Below are positions 1-5,304 of a stretch of DNA of 6,489 nt, one piece after another. The notes under the pieces were generated by a model, which worked only from the letters and a program-made list of their open reading frames with translations, made no database searches and was not told the DNA's origin. The stretch is from an uncultured Clostridia bacterium (GTDB taxonomy: Bacteria; Bacillota; Clostridia; Oscillospirales; CAG-272), in contig CALDMI010000303.1 of the NCBI GenBank assembly GCA_937914815.1, forward strand, positions 1-6,489, in the 5' to 3' direction. The position numbers and the translations under genes are program-made. Every line of letters begins with the position of its first letter. Position 1 is the first letter of the stretch.

Positions 1-1
1 T

Positions 2-607
2 GACGCAGTTGCCGAGAAAGAGGCTGCTCTCGCTCTCATCGGCGCAGGCTGCAAGCTTATAAGCCAGCACGCAGACTCCATGGGTGCTCCCTCCGCGTGC
101 GAGGCGGCAAAGCCCGATCCTATCCCGAATGTATCCTACAATGTATCCACCGAGACAGACTGCCCCAACTCTTTCCTCATCGCTTCCAAGATAAACTGGG
201 CTCCTTACTTTGAGCTCATAATCAAGGCTGTCCGCGACAATAATGGCACCATCCCCCACAACTACACCGGTACCCTTTCCACCGATTCCGTTCAGATAAC
301 ATCCTTCAACTCTAAGGTTGCCGCCGCCGGAACAGAGGCGAAACTCACCGAGGTGAAGAATGCCCTCAAGGCAGGCACAACTCATGTATTCAATCTTGAC
401 AGCTTTACCATCGGCGGAAATAAGCTCACCGTTGAATATCTCAAGTCTCTTGATGCGTTCAAGAATCTCTCTGACGATGTTCTCACTTCCCTTCTTGCGG
501 ACGGTTACTTCCATGAGTCCGATTACCGCTCTGCTCCCTACTTCGAGTTTGAGATAGACGGAATCACGCTTCTTGACAGAAATTACGGAGAAAGCTCAGA
601 TTCGTAA
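2..607 (+). CDS. BMP/PnrA-family ABC transporter substrate-binding lipoprotein, C-terminal part (5' end outside window)
   Basis: The frame is open from base 2 to a TAA at 605-607, giving 201 visible residues, so roughly the first half of a protein of usually 350-400 residues is missing. The signal peptide and lipobox cysteine would lie upstream. The visible part has features I associate with BMP proteins: an alternating segment with GAGCKLISQHADSMGAP (about residues 14-30), where a ligand-binding strand ends in QHADS, then NVSYNV, then INWAPYFELIIKAV, which matches the family's 'NWxPYY...v' helix. The end of the protein looks complete. Family members are extracellular lipoproteins that capture purine nucleosides (PnrA, NupN) or related compounds and deliver them to the permease. 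The ATPase and two permeases downstream are the expected partners. The ATG at 80 is internal and not a start. The family is secure; the ligand is not determined. Confidence 0.88.
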   Translation, partial: DAVAEKEAALALIGAGCKLISQHADSMGAPSACEAAKPDPIPNVSYNVSTETDCPNSFLIASKINWAPYFELIIKAVRDNNGTIPHNYTGTLSTDSVQITSFNSKVAAAGTEAKLTEVKNALKAGTTHVFNLDSFTIGGNKLTVEYLKSLDAFKNLSDDVLTSLLADGYFHESDYRSAPYFEFEIDGITLLDRNYGESSDS

Positions 608-629
608 ATAATCTGCCATGAAAAACTTC

Positions 630-660
630 ATAAGCCGGAGCCTCAAAAACTCCGGCTTAT
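630..660 (+). terminator. Hairpin terminator after the substrate-binding protein gene, probably leaky
   Basis: A perfect 11-bp stem (ATAAGCCGGAG at 630-640 pairing with CTCCGGCTTAT at 650-660) encloses a 9-base loop and sits 22 bases after the stop codon. The following tract is CTTCTT, a poor U-run, so termination is probably incomplete. In ABC importer operons this arrangement commonly gives more mRNA for the binding protein than for the membrane parts. It may also stabilise the upstream message. The stem is seen directly; the leakiness is inferred. Confidence 0.75.
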
Positions 661-683
661 CTTCTTAAAATAAAAAATACAGC

Positions 684-740
684 TCGGTCGGTTCTTCCCC
701 GGATGTGTCACAATGACGCGCCCGGAGAAGAGCTTATCGG
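684..740 (+). promoter_or_regulatory. Long imperfect leader hairpin upstream of the ATPase gene
   Basis: Bases 684-710 can pair with 714-740 around a 3-base loop (CAA, 711-713). Of 27 positions, 18 are Watson-Crick, 6 are G-U and 3 are mismatched (689/735, 698/726, 703/721). The core is 691-702 with 722-733. The six wobble pairs exist only in RNA made from the + strand, which fits a transcribed leader. No U-tract follows, so it is not an intrinsic terminator. The base of the stem takes in the first bases of the ribosome binding site at 739-745, so folding could reduce translation of the ATPase, or the element could be an mRNA processing or stability site. The function is unknown, and I do not recognise it as a known riboswitch class. 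Confidence 0.55.
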
Positions 741-745
741 AAAGG
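739..745 (+). promoter_or_regulatory. Ribosome binding site that decides the ATPase start (GTG 755)
   Basis: GGAAAGG/A lies 9 bases before a GTG at 755. The upstream in-frame ATG at 713 has no purine-rich site before it, and it lies in the apex of the leader hairpin. The GTG start gives an N-terminus close to the family's usual one, with the first beta-strand starting within a few residues. Confidence 0.65.
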
Positions 746-754
746 AATAACAAA

Positions 755-2263
755 GTGGAAAAGGAAATTGCACTTGAACTCCGCCATATTACTAAAACAT
801 TCGGTAGCGTCGTGGCAAACAAGGATGTCGACCTAACACTTTATAAGGGCGAGATACTCGCAATTCTCGGCGAAAACGGCAGCGGTAAAACCACCCTTAT
901 GAACATGATATCCGGAATATACACCCCTGACGACGGGCAGATATTCGTAAACGGCGAAGAAGCTTTTATCAATTCCCCGAAAGACGCTTTCACCTACCGT
1001 ATTGGTATGATACATCAGCACTTCAAACTCGTTGATGTTTTCTCTGCGGCGGAAAATATAGTCCTCGGCGTAAAAGACGGCACAAAATTCAACATGAGGG
1101 ACTATACAAAAAGAATAACCGAGATAACCGAAAAGTACGGCTTCCGCATTGACCTGCAGAAAAAAATTCACGAGATGTCGGTCTCTGAGAAGCAGACTGT
1201 TGAAATACTTAAGGTTCTCTATCGCGGCGCGGATATTCTGATACTTGACGAGCCGACCGCGGTTCTTACTCCGCAGGAGACATCGAAGCTCTTCGATGTT
1301 CTGCGCAAAATGCGCGAGGACGGCAAATCAATAATTATAATCACTCATAAAATGCACGAGGTCATGTCGATCTCCGACCGTGTCGCAATAATACGCCGCG
1401 GCGAACATATCGCAACCGTCGAAACGGCGAAAACCGACGAAAACGCGCTCACCGAAATGATGGTCGGTAAGAAGGTCTCTCTGAACATTCATCGTTCGGA
1501 ACCGGAAAACCCGGTTGACCGTCTCATAGTCTCCGGTCTCAGTGCAAAAAATTCTGAGGGGGTCCCGGTTCTTGACAATGTGTCATTTACCGCCCGCTCT
1601 GGAGAAATACTCGGTATCGCGGGAATTGCCGGCAGCGGACAGCGCGAGCTGCTCGAAGCCATCGCAGGTCTTTACCGGCTTGACGGAGGAGATATAACCT
1701 ACAACGACCCCGCGAGCGGAAAAGCGGAAAATCTCAGAGACAAAACTCCTATACAGATACGCGACCTCGGCGTCAGGCTCTCATTCGTCCCGGAGGACCG
1801 GCTCGGCATGGGACTTGTAGGCAACATGGACATAATCGACAACATGATGCTCCGGTCGTATAAGAGCGGAAAATCCGCATTTCTTGACAGAAAACCCTCG
1901 CGCGAACTTTCAGACAGACTTGTTACAGGGCTTGAAGTCGTTACACCGAGCATTACAACCCCTGTACGCAAGCTCTCCGGCGGTAATGTTCAGAAAATAC
2001 TTGTCGGGCGCGAAATATCCTCGTCGCCGACGGTTCTGATGGCGGCATACCCGGTCCGCGGTCTTGATATAAATTCGTCATACACCATATACAATCTTCT
2101 CAACAAGCAGAAGGAGTCCGGCGTCGCCGTAATATTCGTCGGTGAGGATCTTGATGTTCTCGTCGAGCTCTGTGACCGTATAATCGTCATAAACGGAGGA
2201 AGGGACCGTGGACGGCAGGCACACGACAAAGGAAGAAATCGGACTGCTGATGACGAAGGCTGA
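755..2263 (+). CDS. BMP-type ABC transporter ATP-binding protein, two fused nucleotide-binding domains, frameshifted near the C-terminus
   Basis: This is the cytoplasmic ATPase that powers the importer, similar to NupO/YufO. Numbering is from GTG 755. Domain 1 has Walker A GENGSGKTT (39-47), a signature-region motif MSVSEKQTVEI (141-151), Walker B LILDEPTAVLTPQE (Asp165, Glu166) and the H-loop His198. Domain 2 has a degenerate Walker A AGSGQREL (around 292-299), a good signature LSGGN (407-411), AAYP in place of Asp-Glu-Pro (430-433), and no H-loop histidine. Degeneracy of domain 2 is usual in this family. The frame as read ends at the TGA at 2261-2263 (502 residues), but the last 19 residues are out of character. 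The family-type tail continues in another frame to 2303, which would give about 515 residues. An upstream ATG at 713 would add 14 residues but has no ribosome binding site. The permease gene follows directly. Confidence 0.93.
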   Translation: MEKEIALELRHITKTFGSVVANKDVDLTLYKGEILAILGENGSGKTTLMNMISGIYTPDDGQIFVNGEEAFINSPKDAFTYRIGMIHQHFKLVDVFSAAENIVLGVKDGTKFNMRDYTKRITEITEKYGFRIDLQKKIHEMSVSEKQTVEILKVLYRGADILILDEPTAVLTPQETSKLFDVLRKMREDGKSIIIITHKMHEVMSISDRVAIIRRGEHIATVETAKTDENALTEMMVGKKVSLNIHRSEPENPVDRLIVSGLSAKNSEGVPVLDNVSFTARSGEILGIAGIAGSGQRELLEAIAGLYRLDGGDITYNDPASGKAENLRDKTPIQIRDLGVRLSFVPEDRLGMGLVGNMDIIDNMMLRSYKSGKSAFLDRKPSRELSDRLVTGLEVVTPSITTPVRKLSGGNVQKILVGREISSSPTVLMAAYPVRGLDINSSYTIYNLLNKQKESGVAVIFVGEDLDVLVELCDRIIVINGGRDRGRQAHDKGRNRTADDEG

Positions 2264-2303
2264 TATTGAAAATACAGAGGCAAAGGAGGCTGAAAACCTG
2301 TGA
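2208..2303 (+). pseudogene. Displaced C-terminal tail of the ATPase (other frame, after a frameshift near 2201-2207)
   Basis: Reading in the frame of base 2208, the sequence encodes VDGRHTTKEEIGLLM followed by a charged tail ending at TGA 2301-2303. The block 'VDxxxTTKEEIGLLMT' is the usual C-terminus of BMP-type ATPases. The 713/755 frame instead reads a low-quality Arg-rich tail here. The stop at 2301-2303 overlaps the permease GTG at 2300 in a GTGA arrangement, the classic coupling junction, which supports this as the original gene end. A GTG at 2208 preceded by GGAGGA (2195-2200) would allow internal initiation in principle, but I take this as coincidence. Confidence 0.72.
2282..2289 (+). 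promoter_or_regulatory. Ribosome binding site for the first permease
   Basis: AAAGGAGG lies 10 bases before the GTG at 2300 and is near-perfectly complementary to the 16S rRNA tail. It supports the non-ATG start and lies within the displaced ATPase tail, as expected for coupled genes. Confidence 0.8.
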
Positions 2304-3409
2304 AAAAAGAAAACGCGATAACGCGATTTATAAAAGAGCCTCCCTTTCACTTTGTAAAACGCGGGGAGGTAACGAAAAAGCACGCCATTCTCGTCCGCGT
2401 ATGCGCGATTGCCGCGGCGCTCGTGCTCTCGGCTCTCATAATTGTCATTCTTACCGGTAAAAATCCGTTCGCCGTATACGGGCAATTCTTCATCGGAAAT
2501 TTCGGAACACCGCGCCGTATATGGCGCCTGCTGCAGGGGATGGCTATACTGCTCGGACTCGCGCTCGCGGTGACTCCTGCGTTCAAGATGAAATTCTGGA
2601 ACTGCGGAGCCGAGGGACAGGCGCTCATGGGTGGTCTTGTCGGCGCGATTATGATGTACAATCTCGGCGCATCAATGCCCCTCCCCCTCTTTCTTATTCT
2701 TACATTCATCGTATGCGCTCTGGCAGGGGCCGTCTGGGCTGTTATACCTGCCATATTCAAGGCTAAGTGGAACACAAATGAAACGCTTTTCACCCTTATG
2801 CTGAACTACATTGCAATCCGCCTCGTTTCCTTCTTTGTGATGTGGGTATCTACAGACGGTTCCGCGGTTCTGCCACCTATGGATTCATGCGCCATGCCGG
2901 CACTGTTCGGTCAGAGCTATCTTTTCAATATACTTCTTGTCACCATTCTCACCGCCGCGCTTTACATATACCTCAAATATTCAAAGCACGGATATGAAAT
3001 CTCCGTAGTCGGTGAAAGCGAAAACACCGCACGATACATAGGAATAAATGTGAAAAGCGTGATAATACGCACCATGCTTGTCTCCGGCGCTATCTGCGGT
3101 ATAGTCGGATTTCTTCTCGTCGTATCTACCGACCACACGATAAATGCAAACACAGTCGGAGGTCAGGGCTTCACTGCTATTATGGTTTCATGGCTCGCAA
3201 AATTCAATCCGCTCTACATGATACTGACATCATTTCTTCTGATATTCCTGAAGAACGGCGCGTCACAGATTTCAACAGCGTACAGAATAGACAGTTCCAT
3301 TTCCGACATAGTAACCGCAATTATCCTGTTCTTTATAATAGGATGTGAGTTCTTCATTCAGTTCAAAATACAGTTCCGTCACCGCGAAAAGAAAGGAGAG
3401 AATAAATAA
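2300..3409 (+). CDS. ABC transporter permease, BMP/nucleoside type, first subunit (NupP-like)
   Basis: This is an integral membrane subunit of 369 residues in the BPD_transp_2 (branched-chain amino acid/sugar/nucleoside) permease superfamily. It has a basic N-terminal cytoplasmic stretch (about 1-29), a first membrane helix around 30-52, and multiple hydrophobic segments after it. The family motif FWNxGAEGQ appears as FWNCGAEGQ at 99-107; in the homologues I recall the fourth residue is usually Ile or Val, so the Cys is a mild variation. VGESENTARYIGINV (237-251) matches the cytoplasmic loop thought to contact the ATPase. The C-terminus is basic (FRHREKKGENK). The GTG start is chosen for its strong ribosome binding site and its GTGA overlap with the displaced ATPase stop. 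The TAA stop shares one base with the ATG of the next gene. It should form a heterodimeric channel with that protein. The substrate is inferred only from the family. Confidence 0.92.
   Translation: MKKENAITRFIKEPPFHFVKRGEVTKKHAILVRVCAIAAALVLSALIIVILTGKNPFAVYGQFFIGNFGTPRRIWRLLQGMAILLGLALAVTPAFKMKFWNCGAEGQALMGGLVGAIMMYNLGASMPLPLFLILTFIVCALAGAVWAVIPAIFKAKWNTNETLFTLMLNYIAIRLVSFFVMWVSTDGSAVLPPMDSCAMPALFGQSYLFNILLVTILTAALYIYLKYSKHGYEISVVGESENTARYIGINVKSVIIRTMLVSGAICGIVGFLLVVSTDHTINANTVGGQGFTAIMVSWLAKFNPLYMILTSFLLIFLKNGASQISTAYRIDSSISDIVTAIILFFIIGCEFFIQFKIQFRHREKKGENK
3392..3398 (+). promoter_or_regulatory. Ribosome binding site for the second permease
   Basis: AAAGGAG lies 10 bases before the ATG at 3409, inside the end of the preceding permease gene. 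The TAATG junction indicates translational coupling. Confidence 0.75.
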
Positions 3410-4395
3410 TGCTTACATTCATAACAAGTGCAATCCGTTTCGGAATGTCTCTCCTGTGCGGCTCTACCGGTGAGACGATAACCGAAAAATCCGGTCATCT
3501 TAATCTCGGTATTCCGGGAGTGATGTGTGTCGGCGCCGCGAGCGGATGTCTCGCGACAAGTAAATACATGGCTGCCGTCGGTGGTCTTACCGGAAAGTCA
3601 TTTCCCGTCATTTTCTTCTGCATACTCCTCTCTATCCTCGCCTGCCTTATCGGCGGCGCGCTCATGGGACTTATATATTCGTTTCTCACGGTGTCACTCG
3701 GTGCAAATCAGAATGTAACCGGTCTCGCGCTGACTACATTCGGCGTCGGCGTCAGCAGCATGATGGTGGCAAAAACCCGCGATTTCGTCCTTGCAAGCAG
3801 GTATTTCACAGCCTCGCTTCCCTTTGCCCGCTCTCTCGGTTGGTTCGGTGAGCTGTTCCTTTCCTACGGCGTGCTGATATATATTTCAATCGCGATAGCG
3901 ATAGCCGCGTCGATAATACTGACGCGAACCCGCCTCGGTCTCCAGCTCCGTGCCGTCGGAGAAAGCCCGGCGACAGCAGACGCCGCCGGAATAAATGTAA
4001 AGGCATACAGATACGGGGCTACCTGCGTTGGCTGTTCGATTGCCGCGCTCGGAGGCTTCATATACATAATGGACAACCTCGAGGGCAACTGGGAATACAC
4101 GATAGACTCGATAGGCTGGTTGGCTGTCGCGCTCGTTATATTCACCGTCTGGAAGCCGGTTATCGGAATCTTCGGTTCGATTATATTCGGCGCACTCTAC
4201 ATCTGTTCTCCGTTTATAAGCCTCAGCAGCTTCTCAAACCTCACACTCAATCAGATGCTCGCCGTCAAAGACCTTATAAAGATACTCCCCTATGTTGTTA
4301 CAATACTTGTTCTCGTTATAACAAGTATCCGCAATAAACGGGAAAATCAGGCGCCCGCCGGGCTCGGGGTCAATTATTACAGAGAAGACAGATAA
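3409..4395 (+). CDS. ABC transporter permease, BMP/nucleoside type, second subunit (NupQ-like)
   Basis: This 328-residue integral membrane protein is the partner of the preceding permease. The N-terminal family motif reads EKSGHLNLGIPGVM (26-39), corresponding to the usual 'EKSGVLNIGIEGMM'; the Glu after Ile is replaced by Pro here. Hydrophobic segments follow throughout, and VGESPATADAAGINV (183-197) is the equivalent of the coupling loop in the first permease, showing that the two subunits are distant paralogues. The length is slightly above the typical 300-320 residues, with a short polar C-terminal tail (about residues 309-328). It starts with ATG overlapping the previous stop by one base and is the last gene of the operon, followed within 15 bases by a terminator stem. 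It probably forms the transmembrane pathway with the first permease, driven by the fused ATPase. The family is confident; the transported nucleoside or other ligand is not shown. Confidence 0.92.
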   Translation: MLTFITSAIRFGMSLLCGSTGETITEKSGHLNLGIPGVMCVGAASGCLATSKYMAAVGGLTGKSFPVIFFCILLSILACLIGGALMGLIYSFLTVSLGANQNVTGLALTTFGVGVSSMMVAKTRDFVLASRYFTASLPFARSLGWFGELFLSYGVLIYISIAIAIAASIILTRTRLGLQLRAVGESPATADAAGINVKAYRYGATCVGCSIAALGGFIYIMDNLEGNWEYTIDSIGWLAVALVIFTVWKPVIGIFGSIIFGALYICSPFISLSSFSNLTLNQMLAVKDLIKILPYVVTILVLVITSIRNKRENQAPAGLGVNYYREDR

Positions 4396-4407
4396 TACAA
4401 AAAAACA

Positions 4408-4444
4408 AAAGCTCCCACCGTGTTCGAGCGGCAACGGGAGCTTT
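4408..4444. terminator. Bidirectional terminator between the convergent importer and uppP operons
   Basis: AAAGCTCCC (4408-4416) pairs with GGGAGCTTT (4436-4444), with an additional inner CCG/CGG pairing (4418-4420 with 4429-4431). Read on the - strand, the stem is followed by a long U-run (complement of the A-rich 4397-4410), making a strong terminator for uppP, whose stop is at 4458. Read on the + strand, only TTTCTT follows, so termination of the permease operon is probably weaker but served by the same stem. Confidence 0.85.
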
Positions 4445-4457
4445 CTTAATGCAAAAC

Positions 4458-5303
4458 TCAAGCGAATACAAATGTCTTCAGAATAAAATATCCTGCGACT
4501 ATCACAGCGAGAACTATTCTGTAGATGCCAAATGCGGTGAATGTGTGTCTTCTCACAAAGTCCATAAGGAACTTTATCACAGCGAGCGATACAAGGAAGG
4601 AGACGACCATTCCGATTATCAGAACGACTATCTCAGACGCCGTGGCGGTAAACCCTGCTGCAACAAATTTCACTATCTTCAAAAGCGAAGCGCCGAGCAT
4701 TACCGGTATCGCCATGAAGAACGAAAATTCCGCGCTCGCCGTCCTTGAAACTCCGACAAGCATTCCGCCTATTATCGTTGAGCCGGAGCGTGATGTGCCG
4801 GGGATGAGCGAAAGCACCTGAAACAGTCCGATAAGCAGCGCGTCGCGGTAGGTTATGTCGTACACAGTAAGCGCGCGGAACTCACGCCCCGCACGAAGCT
4901 TCTCGATAACAATAAAGGCTATACCGTAAACGGCAAGAGCAATAGCGACAACGATGTAGTTATTAAGATACTTATCGCATATGTCATCAAGAAACAGACC
5001 GACTACAGCTGCAGGTATGACCCCTACTATAACTCTTCCCCATATCCCGTATGTAGCCTTGCGCTCTTCGGGACTCTTTTTTTTGGAAAACGGGTTCAGC
5101 TTTTCAAAAAACATAACCGGCACAGCGCATATCGCCCCAAGCTGTATGACAACAAGGAACATATTCAGAAAGCCGTCAGAAACATTGAGCTTTATAAATT
5201 CGTCGAGCAGTATCATATGCCCGGTTGAGCTTATCGGGAGCCACTCCGTAATTCCCTCAACTATGCCGAAAAGTATCGCTTTAAGTATCTCGATAAAAGA
5301 CAT
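4458..5303 (-). CDS. uppP: Undecaprenyl-diphosphatase UppP (BacA)
   Basis: This membrane enzyme removes one phosphate from undecaprenyl diphosphate, recycling the lipid carrier used for peptidoglycan and other envelope polymers. Extra copies are known to raise bacitracin tolerance. Numbering is from ATG 5303 (281 residues, normal for the family). Motif 1 is VEGITEWLPISSTGHM (15-30), with Glu16, Glu20, Ser25/26 and His29 matching the catalytic residues around E17, E21 and H30 of the E. coli enzyme. Motif 2 is PGTSRSGST (168-176), with the essential Arg at 172. Several hydrophobic helices follow. The start at 5303 is preferred over an ATG at 5336 because GGAGGTGA sits 5 bases upstream and because 5336 would overlap the preceding gene. 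All motif residues are intact, so it should be active. It follows the U32 gene by one base (TGATATG), so the two are cotranscribed. Confidence 0.96.
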   Translation of the reverse strand: MSFIEILKAILFGIVEGITEWLPISSTGHMILLDEFIKLNVSDGFLNMFLVVIQLGAICAVPVMFFEKLNPFSKKKSPEERKATYGIWGRVIVGVIPAAVVGLFLDDICDKYLNNYIVVAIALAVYGIAFIVIEKLRAGREFRALTVYDITYRDALLIGLFQVLSLIPGTSRSGSTIIGGMLVGVSRTASAEFSFFMAIPVMLGASLLKIVKFVAAGFTATASEIVVLIIGMVVSFLVSLAVIKFLMDFVRRHTFTAFGIYRIVLAVIVAGYFILKTFVFA

Positions 5304-5304
5304 A

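Noticed and set aside
661..690. A/T-rich stretch with TAAAAT resembling a -10 box before the ATPase.
   Set aside because: The matching -35 position falls in the loop of the terminator stem and does not resemble TTGACA.
703..750. A 15-codon open frame (ATG 703 to TAA 748-750) ending just before the ATPase GTG, suggesting a leader peptide.
   Set aside because: There is no ribosome binding site before it, no run of a regulatory amino acid, and it lies wholly inside the hairpin; chance is more likely.
2078..2485. A 135-codon open frame on the - strand across the ATPase/permease junction.
   Set aside because: It is antisense to two clear family genes and has no recognisable motif or ribosome binding site.
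2..4395. Possibility that the importer is a novel system.
   Set aside because: The order binding protein, double ATPase, permease, permease and all the main motifs match the known BMP/nucleoside importer type.
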